Assembly (NCBI RefSeq): GCF_009604375.1
Contig: NZ_WEGH01000004.1
Location: 310,001-374,000, forward strand
Length of the DNA: 64,000 nucleotides
Direction: 5' to 3'
DNA from: Actinomadura macrotermitis
Lineage (GTDB): Bacteria; Actinomycetota; Actinomycetes; Streptosporangiales; Streptosporangiaceae
How positions within the stretch are numbered: the stretch's first letter is position 1; the number at the start of each line of letters is the position of its first letter. Under the pieces are notes generated by a model, which ran no database searches, was not told the origin of the DNA, and saw only the letters and a list, made by a program, of their open reading frames with translations. Below, piece by piece: positions 52,980-61,780 of this stretch. The translations under genes were made by a program, and so were the position numbers.

Positions 52980-53672
52980 TTACGGCAGGTTCGCCACCAG
53001 TTCCGCGACGGCCTTGCGGCGGCCGGTGTAGAACGGCACCTCCTCGCGGACGTGCCGCCGCGCCTCCGAGCCGCGCAGGTGCCGCATCAGGTCGACGATG
53101 CGGTGCAGCTCGTCGGCCTCGAACGCCAGCATCCACTCGTAGTCGCCGAGGGCGAACGAGGAGACGGTGTTGGCCCGCACGTCGGGGTAGCCGCGCGCCA
53201 TCTTGCCGTGCTCGGCGAGCATGGCGCGGCGCTCCTCGTCGGGCAGCAGGTACCACTCGTAGGACCGCACGAACGGGTACACGCAGATGTAGGCGCGGGG
53301 CTCCTCCTCGGCCAGGAACGCCGGGATGTGGCCCTTGTTGAACTCGGCGGGCCGGTGCAGCGCCATCTGCGACCAGACCGGCTCGCTGGCGCGGCCGACC
53401 GCGGTGCGGCGGAAGCGGGTGTAGACCTCCTGCAGGTCGTCGGAGGTCGGCGCGTGCCACCAGAACATGTAGTCGGCGTCGGCGCGCAGGCCGGCCACGT
53501 CGTACAGGCCGCGGGTCACCACGTCCTTCTCGGCGGCCTGGTCGAGCACCGCCTGCACCTCGGCGGCGTCGCGGTCGCCGAGGTCAGCCGGGCTCTTCAC
53601 CCGGAAGACCGACCACATCGTGTACCGGATGACCTGGTTCAGATCCCGTGCCTTGGGCTTGCTCGCTGTCAT
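52980..53672 (-). CDS. hemQ: Coproheme decarboxylase HemQ
   Basis: 230 residues of the chlorite-dismutase-like family. Blocks RYTMWSVFRV, YMFWWHAPTSDDLQEVYTRFRRT, KGHIPAFL, YICVYPFVRSYEWYLLP and VSSFALGDYEWMLAFEADEL are typical of actinobacterial HemQ. It performs the last step of the coproporphyrin-dependent heme pathway, turning coproheme into heme b using peroxide. The ATG has GGGGAG about 9 bases upstream, inside the preceding gene. Confidence 0.93.
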   Translation of the reverse strand: MTASKPKARDLNQVIRYTMWSVFRVKSPADLGDRDAAEVQAVLDQAAEKDVVTRGLYDVAGLRADADYMFWWHAPTSDDLQEVYTRFRRTAVGRASEPVWSQMALHRPAEFNKGHIPAFLAEEEPRAYICVYPFVRSYEWYLLPDEERRAMLAEHGKMARGYPDVRANTVSSFALGDYEWMLAFEADELHRIVDLMRHLRGSEARRHVREEVPFYTGRRKAVAELVANLP

Positions 53673-55083
53673 GGTCCGATTCTCCCCGACTCTGCAGATG
53701 TTCCAGCACCCGTCCCGCCGCCGCGCGCCCGGTGGCGACGCAGGCGGGGATCCCCAGCCCGGCGTAGGCGGCGCCCGCCACGGCGAGGCCGGGCTGGGCC
53801 TTGACCGCCGCGTGCACGCGCGCGACGCGGTCGGCGTGGCCGACGTTGTACTGCGGCAGCCCGCCGCCCCACCGGGTGACCCGGGTGTCCAGGGGCAGCT
53901 CGGCGACGCCGCAGGTGGCGGCGAGCTCGGTCATCGCGGCGGCCTTCAGCTCGTCGTCGGAGCGCTGCAGCGACTCCTCCTCGCCGAAGCGCCCGATGGA
54001 GCAGCGCACCACGACCACCGACCGGTCGCGTTCGCGCAGGTGCGGCCACTTGACCGAGCTGAACGTGACGGCCTTGACCTCCCGGCCCTCCACCGCGGGC
54101 ACCAGGTAGCCGCTGCCGCGCGGCAGCCGGGGGAACGCCGTGGCCGCGTAGGCGAGGGTGATGATCGCCATGCTGGCGTACTCGACGCGCGCCAGCTCCC
54201 GGGCGGCCGCCGGGACGTCGAAGGCCAGCAGCCGGGCGGCCGGCGCCGCGGGCACCGCGACGACCACCGCGTCGGCGTCCAGCGCCTCGGGGTCGCGGGC
54301 CGGGCCCACGGTGAGCCGCCAGCCGCCGGGGCGGCGGCGCAGCTCGCGGACGGTGGCGCCGGTGCGGACGGTGCCGCCCGCCGCCTCGATGTCGCGGGCG
54401 ATCAGCCCGGGCAGCGTGCCGAGGCCGCCGGGCAGGGTGGCGAAGACGGGCCCGGCGTCCTTGGGCGCCTCGGCGCGCACCCCCCGCACGGCCGTGATCA
54501 GCGACCGGTGGGCGCGCGCGGCGGCGGCGACGGCCGGCAGCGTGGCCTCGAACGACAGCTGCTCGGCGCGCCCGGCGTAGACGCCGCCGAGCAGCGGCTC
54601 GACGAGGCGGTCCACCACCTCGCGGCCGACGCGGGCGCCGATGAAGTCGGCGACCGACACGTCCGTGCCGCGCATCGTCTCGGGCAGCACCAGGTCCAGC
54701 GGGACGCGGGCGAGGCCGGCCGGCGACAGCACCTGGGAGGCGGCGAGGGCGCGCAGGTCCGACGGCACGCCCATCACCTGGCCGGCCGGCAGCCGGCGCA
54801 GCGCGCCGTGGCTGAGGATGGCCGAGGAGGTCGTGCCGGGGTTCACCAGGTCGTCGCCGCGGCCGAGGTCGCGCACCAGCTCCAGGCCCTCGGGGCGGCG
54901 CGCCAGCATCGACTCGGCGCCCTCGTCCACCGGCAGCCCGGCGATCTCGCTGACCTGTAGCTTGCCGCCGATCCGCGGCGAGCCCTCCAGGACGGTGACC
55001 CGCACGCCCCGGCGGGCCAGGGTCCGGGCGGCGGTCAGGCCCGCGACGCCGGCACCGATGACGACGACATGGGAGGCTGTCAT
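53584..55083 (-). CDS. cgoX: Coproporphyrinogen III oxidase (HemY/HemG type)
   Basis: 499 residues. FAD-binding start HVVVIGAGVAGLTAARTLARRGVRVTVLEGSPRIGG and C-terminal GLAVAGAAYAGLGIPACVATGRAAAGRVL. In actinobacteria this protoporphyrinogen-oxidase-like enzyme acts on coproporphyrinogen III, before ferrochelatase and HemQ. The family normally ends near the residue run RVLEHL; here the frame continues about 37 residues and overlaps hemQ by 89 bases. ATG 55083 matches the conserved N-terminus. Confidence 0.88.
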   Translation of the reverse strand: MTASHVVVIGAGVAGLTAARTLARRGVRVTVLEGSPRIGGKLQVSEIAGLPVDEGAESMLARRPEGLELVRDLGRGDDLVNPGTTSSAILSHGALRRLPAGQVMGVPSDLRALAASQVLSPAGLARVPLDLVLPETMRGTDVSVADFIGARVGREVVDRLVEPLLGGVYAGRAEQLSFEATLPAVAAAARAHRSLITAVRGVRAEAPKDAGPVFATLPGGLGTLPGLIARDIEAAGGTVRTGATVRELRRRPGGWRLTVGPARDPEALDADAVVVAVPAAPAARLLAFDVPAAARELARVEYASMAIITLAYAATAFPRLPRGSGYLVPAVEGREVKAVTFSSVKWPHLRERDRSVVVVRCSIGRFGEEESLQRSDDELKAAAMTELAATCGVAELPLDTRVTRWGGGLPQYNVGHADRVARVHAAVKAQPGLAVAGAAYAGLGIPACVATGRAAAGRVLEHLQSRGESDHDSEQAQGTGSEPGHPVHDVVGLPGEEPG

Positions 55084-55287
55084 GCCTCCACTTTTCCAGA
55101 CGGTTCCCGATGCCCCGTACCGGGGCGGTACCAGGGCGGGCACCGGGCCCGCGCGGGGTCCGGGGAACGCCTGTCGCCGCAGTTCCAGGGCCTGCGAGCG
55201 TTTCCCGTGACCCGCCCGCGTCCGCTTTGTGGCCTTATCGCGACTCCCGGCCCGGAACCGTGATCTGCGCCACCTCATCGAACGTCC

Positions 55288-56199
55288 ATGCGGACCATCA
55301 GGCTTGCCCTCTGTGCTCTGTTCGCTCTCCTCCTCGCCACCCTGACCGCCTGCGCCGGCGCCGGCGGTCGCGACAACGCCTCCAGCGGCCTCGCCCAGAA
55401 GGAGCGGGCCGGCGGCCCCGCCGCCGCCGCGAAGCTCCCCACGGGCGGCGCGAAACAGACCTCCGCCCGCACCGCCTCGCCGCCCGGGCGCGCCGTCATC
55501 TACACCGCGACGCTGCGGGTGCGGGCGAAGGACGTGGACGCGGCCGCCGCCAGGGCCAAGCAGCTCACCGCGGCCGCCGGCGGGTACGTCGACAACGAGA
55601 CCTCCACGACGTCCCCGGCGGGCTCCACCCTCGTCCTGAAGATCCCGTCGGGGGGCTACCCCGCCGCGCTGGACCAGCTGGCCGGACAGCTCGGCACCAA
55701 GCTGGCGCTGAGCCAGAAGGCCGACGACGTCACCGAGCAGGTCGCCGACGTCGACAGCCGGGTGCGGTCGGCGCAGGCGTCCCTGCAGTCCTTCCGCAAG
55801 CTGCTGGACAAGGCGACCTCGATCAGCGACATCACCTCGCTGGAGGAGCAGATCGAGCGGCGCCAGGCCGACCTGGAGTCACTGCAGGCGCGGCAGCGGG
55901 CACTGCGGCAGAGCACGCAGTTCGCGACCGTCACCGTCCACCTGGAGGCACAGCCCGCCGCCGCCAGGAAGCCGGAGAAGCGGGGCTTCCTCGCCGCGCT
56001 CGGCGAGGGCTGGGACGCCTTCACCGCCCTGGTCACCGCCCTCACGGTGCTGTTCGGCTGGCTGCTGCCGTTCCTGGTCGTGGCTCTGCTGCTCGCCCTG
56101 CCGCTGGTGCTCTTCCGGCACCGGCTGCGCGCGCGCTTCGCCAGGCGGCCCGCCGGCCCCCGGCCGGACGGGCCTGCGTCCGGCGCGCCCCGCGCCTAG
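55288..56199 (+). CDS. DUF4349 lipoprotein
   Basis: 303 residues. Lipobox LTAC near residue 22, so it should be anchored to the membrane by lipid. The DUF4349 domain (AVIYTATLRVRAKDVDAAAARAKQL onward) includes a coiled-coil-like stretch (SISDITSLEEQIERRQADLESLQARQRALRQ), and one C-terminal membrane helix (about 245-275). The function of the family is unknown. It is inserted in opposite orientation between cgoX and hemE; its stop overlaps the hemE stop by 2 bases. Confidence 0.85.
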   Translation: MRTIRLALCALFALLLATLTACAGAGGRDNASSGLAQKERAGGPAAAAKLPTGGAKQTSARTASPPGRAVIYTATLRVRAKDVDAAAARAKQLTAAAGGYVDNETSTTSPAGSTLVLKIPSGGYPAALDQLAGQLGTKLALSQKADDVTEQVADVDSRVRSAQASLQSFRKLLDKATSISDITSLEEQIERRQADLESLQARQRALRQSTQFATVTVHLEAQPAAARKPEKRGFLAALGEGWDAFTALVTALTVLFGWLLPFLVVALLLALPLVLFRHRLRARFARRPAGPRPDGPASGAPRA

Positions 56200-57260
56200 C
56201 GGGCGGACGCCTCGTGCACGAAGTCAGCGAGGCGGGCCAGCATGTCGGGGTCGGCGGACGGCGGCACGCCGTGGCCGAGGTTGAACACGTGCCCCTCGGC
56301 CGTCCGCCCCCGGTCCAGCACGTCCTGGGCCCGGCGGCGCACCACGTCCCACGGCGCGAACAGCAGCGCCGGGTCCAGGTTGCCCTGCAGCGCCTTGCCC
56401 GGCGGGACGCGGCGTGCGGCCTCGTCCAGCGGCACCCGCCAGTCGACGCCGACCACGTCCGCGCCCGCCTCGCCCATCAGGCCGAGCAGCTCGCCGGTGC
56501 CGACGCCGAAGTGGATGCGCGGCACGCCGAGCCCCGCGACCTCCTCGAAGATCCGGCTGGTGTGCGGCAGCACCGACTCGCGGTAGTCCTGCGGCGCGAC
56601 CGCGCCCACCCAGGAGTCGAACACCTGCACCGCGCTCGCGCCCGCGGCGACCTGCACCTTCAGGAACGCGACGGTGAGGTCGGCGAGCCGGTCCATCAGC
56701 TCGTGCCACAGCTCGGGGTGCCCGTACATGAGCGCCTTGGTGTGCTCGTGGTTCTTGGAGGGCCCGCCCTCGATCAGGTAGGCCGCGAGCGTGAACGGCG
56801 CGCCCGCGAAGCCGATCAGCGGGGTGCCGCCGAGCTCGCCCACCAGGGCGCCGACCGCCTCGGTGATGTAGGGGACGTCGTCCGGGGTGAGCTCGCGGAC
56901 CGCCTTCACCCCGGCGGCGTCGCGGATCGGGTCGGCGATCACCGGGCCGACGCCGGGCTTGATGTCCAGGTCGATCCCGATGGCCTTCAGCGGGACCACG
57001 ATGTCGCTGAAGAAGATCGCCGCGTCCACCGCGTACCGGCGCACCGGCTGCATCGTGATCTCCGCGATGAGGTCGGGGCGGGCGCAGGCCTCCAGCATCG
57101 GGATGCCCTCGCGCACCCGCAGGTACTCCGGCAGCGACCGGCCGGCCTGCCGCATGAACCACACCGGGGTGTGCGGCACGTCCTGGCGGCGGCACGCGCG
57201 CAGGAAGGGGCTCTGCGCGAGCCCGGGGGCCTGGGTGGGAACAACAGCGTCTTCAGCCAC
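56196..57260 (-). CDS. hemE: Uroporphyrinogen decarboxylase
   Basis: 354 residues from GTG 57260. HTPVWFMRQAGRSLPEY (active-site Arg37 and Arg41), IFFSDIVVPLKAIGIDL (Asp), GFAGAPFTLAAYLIEG and ALQGNLDPALLF are all present. It decarboxylates the four acetate side chains of uroporphyrinogen III to give coproporphyrinogen III, the substrate of the CgoX enzyme encoded downstream on the same strand. Confidence 0.95.
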   Translation of the reverse strand: MAEDAVVPTQAPGLAQSPFLRACRRQDVPHTPVWFMRQAGRSLPEYLRVREGIPMLEACARPDLIAEITMQPVRRYAVDAAIFFSDIVVPLKAIGIDLDIKPGVGPVIADPIRDAAGVKAVRELTPDDVPYITEAVGALVGELGGTPLIGFAGAPFTLAAYLIEGGPSKNHEHTKALMYGHPELWHELMDRLADLTVAFLKVQVAAGASAVQVFDSWVGAVAPQDYRESVLPHTSRIFEEVAGLGVPRIHFGVGTGELLGLMGEAGADVVGVDWRVPLDEAARRVPPGKALQGNLDPALLFAPWDVVRRRAQDVLDRGRTAEGHVFNLGHGVPPSADPDMLARLADFVHEASAR

Positions 57261-57406
57261 CCACCGATCGTCCCACGGATGACCGGCCGGGACGCACCGG
57301 CCCGGCGGGTGCGGGCCCGACGAAGTTCCGGACACGCCGAGCGAAGTCCCGCATTCTGTCCCCCGCACGTGCGAACGTGATCCGTGTCATAGCCGAGGGA
57401 GGTCCC

Positions 57407-57499
57407 TTGTCCTGTCCCACCTGCGGCGACGGACGCGGAGCCTCGCCCGGCGCCTCCGGTACCTCGCCCGCCCCCGTCACCGTATGCGCCGGCGCCTGA
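57407..57499 (+). CDS. Candidate 30-residue small protein with a CPTCG motif
   Basis: TTG at 57407 follows a strong GAGGGAGG. The peptide opens MSCPTCGDGRG and has a third Cys at residue 27, with a Ser/Pro/Ala-rich middle. A zinc knuckle or redox motif is possible. It lies between hemE (divergent) and the DUF3000 gene. It could also be a leader for the latter. Only the ribosome site and Cys pattern support it. Confidence 0.35.
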   Translation: MSCPTCGDGRGASPGASGTSPAPVTVCAGA

Positions 57500-57530
57500 C
57501 CGGCCCCGCCCCCGAGACGAAACCTGTGCT

Positions 57531-58148
57531 GTGCCTGCATCCCCGCCCTCTCCCCCGCTTCTCGCGCACGGTGCCGTGCCCGTGAACCCGCCCCCCTTCC
57601 AGCGGGCGCTGGACACGCTGCGCGCCATCCTGGACGGCCCGCCGCTGCGTCCCGAGCTCGACCTCGAGGACATGCCCGCCCCCCAGCGCCTCGCCCCGTA
57701 CGCGGCGGCCCTGTCGGGCGGCGTCTGGCGCGACGAGGACAACGAGGCCGCCACCGGCCGCCTGATCGTGCTGTACGACCCCGAGGGCCGCAGCGGCTGG
57801 ACCGGCGGCTTCCGGATCGTGGCCTACATCCGCGCCGACCTGGAACCGGAGATCGCCGCCGAGGAGCTGATCGGCTCGGTCGCCTGGAGCTGGCTGCTGG
57901 AGGCGCTGGAGCCCGCCGGGTACGCCGGCGAGTCCGGCACGATCACCCGCGCGGTGTCGGAGAGCTTCGGCGACAAGGCCGACGAACCGCCCGCGACCGA
58001 GCTGGAGCTGCGCGCCTCGTGGTCGCCGACCGGCGAGGACCTGGCCCCGCACGTGGCCGCCTGGTGCGAGGTGATGTGCGTCACCGCGGGCCTGCCGCCG
58101 TCCGGGGTGACCGCGCTGCCCGGCCGCCCCGGCGGATCGGGCCGTTGA
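57531..58148 (+). CDS. DUF3000 protein
   Basis: 205 residues; GTG 57531 is used, with GTG 57576 or 57582 as alternatives that better match the family start (PPPFQRALDTLRAIL). The rest (AALSGGVWRDEDNEAATGRLIVLYDPEG, EELIGSVAWSWLLEALE, ELELRASWSPTG) is DUF3000, an actinobacterial family commonly found next to RNase D, as here. No established function. Confidence 0.82.
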   Translation: MPASPPSPPLLAHGAVPVNPPPFQRALDTLRAILDGPPLRPELDLEDMPAPQRLAPYAAALSGGVWRDEDNEAATGRLIVLYDPEGRSGWTGGFRIVAYIRADLEPEIAAEELIGSVAWSWLLEALEPAGYAGESGTITRAVSESFGDKADEPPATELELRASWSPTGEDLAPHVAAWCEVMCVTAGLPPSGVTALPGRPGGSGR

Positions 58149-58167
58149 ACGTCGTACGGTAGGGGAC

Positions 58168-59499
58168 GTGGGAAGCACAGCGTCCGAGACCGAGGCGGCC
58201 GGGGAGAGCACCGAGATCGTGGGAGTGTCCGAAATGCGGGCCGGGGCCGAGTCCGAGGGGCCGGCGCCCGTGCCGTTGCTGGAACCGGCCGAGGGCGTGC
58301 CGCCGGTGGTGGCCGACGCCGCCGGCCTCGCCCGCGTGATCGCCGCGTTCGCCGCGGGCACCGGCCCGGTCGCCGTCGACGCCGAGCGCGCCTCGGGCTA
58401 CCGGTACGGCCAGCGCGCCTACCTGATCCAGCTGCGCCGCGCGGGCGCCGGCACCGCGCTGGTCGACCCGACCGGCGTGCCCGACCTGTCGGGCCTGAAC
58501 GCGGCGCTGGCGGACGCCGAGTGGGTGCTGCACGCCGCCAACCAGGACCTGCCGTGTCTGGCCGAGGTCGGCATGGTGCCGCCGCGGCTGTTCGACACCG
58601 AGCTGGCCGGCCGGCTGCTCGGCTACCCCCGGGTCGGGCTCGGCTCGATGGTGGAGAACGTCCTCGGCTACACGCTGGAGAAGGGCCACTCGGCGGCCGA
58701 CTGGTCGACCCGGCCGCTCCCCGAGGACTGGCTGCGCTACGCCGCCCTCGACGTGGAGCTGCTGGTGGAGCTGCGCGACGCGCTGCAGGAGCGGCTCGCC
58801 GAGGCGGGCAAGCTGGAGTGGGCGCTGGAGGAGTTCGCGGCGATCCTGGCGATGCCGCCGAAGCCGCCGCGCACCGACCCGTGGCGCCGCACGTCCGGCA
58901 TCCACCGCATCCGCAACCGGCGCGCCCTGGCGATCGTCCGCGAGGTGTGGGAGGCCCGCGACCGCATCGCCCAGGAACGCGACCTGTCCCCGGGGCGGGT
59001 GCTGCAGGACGCCGCGATCGTCGACCTGGCGCTGAACCCGCCGAAGACGCCCGCCGAGTTGCAGGCGCTGCCCACCATGCGCGGCCGCGGCGCCCGCCGG
59101 CACCAGTCGGCGTGGCTGCGCGCGGTCACCCGCGCCCGGGGCCTGCCCGAGCGCGCGCTGCCCGAGGCGAACCTGCCGGGCGACGGCCCGCCGCCGCCGC
59201 ACCGCTGGGCCGAGCGCGACCCGGTGGCCGCCGCGCGGCTCACCGCCGCCCGCGGCGTCGTCACCGGGCTCGCCGAGGAGCACCGGATGCCCGCCGAGAA
59301 CCTGTTGCAGCCCGACACGGTGCGGCGGCTGGCGTGGTCGCCGCCGGCCGATCCGTCCGCCGGGGCGATCGGCGCGGCGCTGCGCGGCCTCGGCGCCCGC
59401 CCGTGGCAGGTCGGGCTCACCGCCGCCCCGCTCGCCGAGGCGTTCGTCCTCGCCGCCGAGCCCGCCGGGGAGCCGGCGGACGAGCCGGCCGAGGACTGA
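58168..59499 (+). CDS. rnd: Ribonuclease D
   Basis: 443 residues, GTG start. DEDD exonuclease motifs: AVDAERASGYRYG, VLHAANQDLPCL and the third in YAALDVELLVEL. An HRDC domain follows (HRIRNRRALAIVREVWEARDRIAQERDLSPGRVL, about 250-325) and a C-terminal helical extension. It trims 3' ends of structured RNAs. It lies 20 bases after the DUF3000 gene, probably co-transcribed. Confidence 0.9.
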   Translation: MGSTASETEAAGESTEIVGVSEMRAGAESEGPAPVPLLEPAEGVPPVVADAAGLARVIAAFAAGTGPVAVDAERASGYRYGQRAYLIQLRRAGAGTALVDPTGVPDLSGLNAALADAEWVLHAANQDLPCLAEVGMVPPRLFDTELAGRLLGYPRVGLGSMVENVLGYTLEKGHSAADWSTRPLPEDWLRYAALDVELLVELRDALQERLAEAGKLEWALEEFAAILAMPPKPPRTDPWRRTSGIHRIRNRRALAIVREVWEARDRIAQERDLSPGRVLQDAAIVDLALNPPKTPAELQALPTMRGRGARRHQSAWLRAVTRARGLPERALPEANLPGDGPPPPHRWAERDPVAAARLTAARGVVTGLAEEHRMPAENLLQPDTVRRLAWSPPADPSAGAIGAALRGLGARPWQVGLTAAPLAEAFVLAAEPAGEPADEPAED

Positions 59500-59546
59500 T
59501 CTCCCGCCGCCCCCTTGCCAGGGGCGGCGTCCGGGCACAGAGTTGA

Positions 59547-59565
59547 TTAGGTTAGCTTTGCCTAA
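59547..59565. promoter_or_regulatory. Iron box (DmdR/IdeR type) before the FTR1 gene
   Basis: TTAGGTTAGCTTTGCCTAA closely follows the actinomycete iron-box pattern (TTAGGTTAGGCTxACCTAA as I recall it). An iron-loaded DtxR-family repressor should bind it and silence the permease when iron is plentiful. Confidence 0.75.
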
Positions 59566-59648
59566 GCGACCTGCGCCGTCAGGTGGCCCGACCGTACGTC
59601 CGCCGCCGGGAGAACAGTCCCGGGGCCCGACCCCCGAGGAGCGTAGCG

Positions 59649-60512
59649 GTGCTACTGGGCAACTTCCTCATCGGACTCCGTGAGGGACTCGAAGCCGCCC
59701 TGGTGGTCAGCATCCTGATCGCCTACCTGGTCAAGACCGGCAACCGGGCCGCGCTGCTGCCGGTGTGGATCGGCGTCGGCGCCGCGGTCGCCCTCGCCGC
59801 CTGCTTCGGCGCCGCGCTCAGCGCCGCGTCGGCGGTGATGCAGTTCAAGACCCAGGAGCTGTTCGGCGGCATCCTGTCGATCGTCGCGGTCGGCCTGGTC
59901 ACCTGGATGGTCTTCTGGATGCGCAAGGCCGCCCGCTTCCTCAAGGCCGAACTGGAGGGCAAGCTCGAGGGCGCCCTCAGCCTCGGGCCGGTCGCGCTCG
60001 GCACCGTCGCCTTCCTCGCTGTCAGCCGCGAGGGCCTGGAGACGGCCCTGTTCCTGTGGACCAACATCAACAACTCCGCGGGCGCGGCCGAGCCGATCGT
60101 GGGCGCGTTCCTCGGCCTGGCCACCGCCGTCCTGCTCGGCTACCTGCTGTACCGGGGCGGCCTCAAGCTGAACCTGAAGCGCTTCTTCACCTGGACGGGC
60201 GGCGCGCTGATCGTCGTCGCGGCCGGCGTGTTCGGCTACGGCTTCCACGACCTGCAGGAGGCCGAGGCGCTGCCGGGCCTGAAGGCGGTCGCGCTGAAGC
60301 CGGGCGAGTTCTTCCAGCAGTTCGGGCACGCGGGCGACTGGATGCAGACGGTCTTCCAGGGCGTCCTCAACGTCACCCCGCAGATCACCTGGCTCCAGCT
60401 GGTCATGTGGGCGCTCTACCTGGTGCCGGTCATGGTGCTGTTCCTGCGCCCGCCGTCGGGCGGCGCCGCCAGGCCGGCCGCTCCCCGCACCGCCGCCGCG
60501 GCCAAGTCCTGA
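59649..60512 (+). CDS. FTR1-type iron permease
   Basis: 287 residues from GTG 59649, chosen for GAGGAG 7 bases upstream. Two REGLE motifs (11-15 in LREGLEAALVV and 128-132 in SREGLETALF) that bind iron, and about seven membrane helices. It is the FTR1/EfeU family, which imports oxidised ferrous iron. The usual EfeO and EfeB partners are not next to it, so they may be elsewhere. The iron box upstream supports iron control. Confidence 0.9.
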   Translation: MLLGNFLIGLREGLEAALVVSILIAYLVKTGNRAALLPVWIGVGAAVALAACFGAALSAASAVMQFKTQELFGGILSIVAVGLVTWMVFWMRKAARFLKAELEGKLEGALSLGPVALGTVAFLAVSREGLETALFLWTNINNSAGAAEPIVGAFLGLATAVLLGYLLYRGGLKLNLKRFFTWTGGALIVVAAGVFGYGFHDLQEAEALPGLKAVALKPGEFFQQFGHAGDWMQTVFQGVLNVTPQITWLQLVMWALYLVPVMVLFLRPPSGGAARPAAPRTAAAAKS

Positions 60513-60531
60513 CCGGCGGCCCGGGGCCGGG

Positions 60532-60894
60532 TCACAGGTCCGGGAGCGGGTCCCGGGGCAGGCTGTCGCGGTCGAAGATCTCGGCGTCGGCGGCGTTGAC
60601 GACGGGCACGTACTCGTCGTCGACCTCGAAGAAGGCCCCGCCGAACTCGAAGCCCGCCCCGGGCCCGGCCTCCACCGGGCCGATCCGGGTGCCGCGCGGG
60701 TAGCTGCCCCACACGCTCTTCGGCCTGCCCTCGCCGAAGGGCCCGGTCGCCAGCACCGCCACCTGGTCGTCGGTCACCACGAACAGGAACCCCGAGCCGC
60801 CGCCGTGGGACATCGCGGGGAAGATGTAGCGGATCTGCCCGTCGATCCCGAGGAACTCGCGGCAGCGCTCGCGCACCGGTCGTGGCAACGGCAT
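60532..60894 (-). CDS. Hypothetical protein
   Basis: 120 residues from ATG 60894; an upstream ATG at 60948 is possible. Mixed alpha/beta composition (QIRYIFPAMSHGGGSGFLFVVTDDQVAVLATGPFGEGRPKSVW) with no signal peptide or membrane segment. The pattern suggests a PH-like or small beta-barrel fold. No family recognised. It converges with the FTR1 gene. Confidence 0.65.
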   Translation of the reverse strand: MPLPRPVRERCREFLGIDGQIRYIFPAMSHGGGSGFLFVVTDDQVAVLATGPFGEGRPKSVWGSYPRGTRIGPVEAGPGAGFEFGGAFFEVDDEYVPVVNAADAEIFDRDSLPRDPLPDL

Positions 60895-60987
60895 GACGGC
60901 GGCACACCCTCCCAGGACGGACAACGACGGCCGAATCCCATCATGCACTGATCACTCCGGAACTGACCAGCTCCGGAGACGCCGGGC

Positions 60988-61659
60988 CTAGGCCCCGGCC
61001 GGCTTCGGGGCGGATGCGCGGTAGGCGGCGGCGAAGACGCGGACGGCGGTGTCGGCGTAGTGGTCGAGTTCGGACGGCGTGAAGCGGACGTCCTCCCCGC
61101 AGAACATGACCTTGTTGACCGGGATCGAGACGACCAGCCAGGTGAAGTGGTTGGCCGCGAGGACGGGTTCGTCGATCCGCAGCAGCCCGCGGTCGGTCAG
61201 CTGCTCGAAGGATGACGCCAGCGCGGCGTGCACGCGCTCGGGCCCCGCCTCGAAGTAGGCGTGGCCGAGCTTGGGGAAGCGGGGGGCTTCGGCGATGACC
61301 AGGCGGCGCACACGCAGGTGCGAGGGCTGCGTGATGGCGTGGACGAACTTGCGCGCGACCGCCCTCATGGTGCTCTCGACGTCATCGGTCACCGCCAGTT
61401 CCCCGATGGCGGTCTGGAAGAGCTCGTCGATGCCGCCCAGCCGGTCGAGGACGATCTGCTCGAACAGGTTCTCCTTGCGCCCGAAGTGCTTGTAGATCGT
61501 CTGCTTCGACGCTCCGGCCGCGGCGGCGATCTCGTCGGTCTTCGCGCCGACGTAGCCGTCGCGCAGGAACACCTCCATCGCCGCGTCCATGATCCGGCGC
61601 CGCGTCTGCGCGGCGAGGTCCTCTCCGGCGCCCGCCCGGGGCGGTCCGGCCTTCGGCAT
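60988..61659 (-). CDS. TetR-family repressor
   Basis: 223 residues from ATG 61659, which has AGGAG about 9 bases upstream; ATG 61698 has a ribosome site only 1 base away and is less likely. HTH: RRRIMDAAMEVFLRDGYVGAKTDEIAAAAGASKQTIYKHFGRKENLFEQIV. Divergent from a RibD-like gene with twin palindromes between them. Confidence 0.9.
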   Translation of the reverse strand: MPKAGPPRAGAGEDLAAQTRRRIMDAAMEVFLRDGYVGAKTDEIAAAAGASKQTIYKHFGRKENLFEQIVLDRLGGIDELFQTAIGELAVTDDVESTMRAVARKFVHAITQPSHLRVRRLVIAEAPRFPKLGHAYFEAGPERVHAALASSFEQLTDRGLLRIDEPVLAANHFTWLVVSIPVNKVMFCGEDVRFTPSELDHYADTAVRVFAAAYRASAPKPAGA

Positions 61660-61691
61660 CGTCGCTTCTCCTGGTTCTGCCGGAACGGTCG

Positions 61692-61751
61692 TTGACATCC
61701 CTCCGAAGTGTACCGTACGGTACGGTACCGAGAGGCAGTACCGTACGGTAC
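61692..61751. promoter_or_regulatory. Promoter with twin TetR operators
   Basis: GTACCGTACGGTAC occurs twice as a perfect 14-bp palindrome (61710-61723 and 61738-61751), 28 bases apart. On the plus strand TTGACA (61692-61697) and TACGGT (61716-61721) form a promoter with an 18-base spacer, whose -10 lies inside the first palindrome. Confidence 0.75.
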
Positions 61752-61780
61752 TGTACAGACCCACGCCAGGGAGAAATCCG

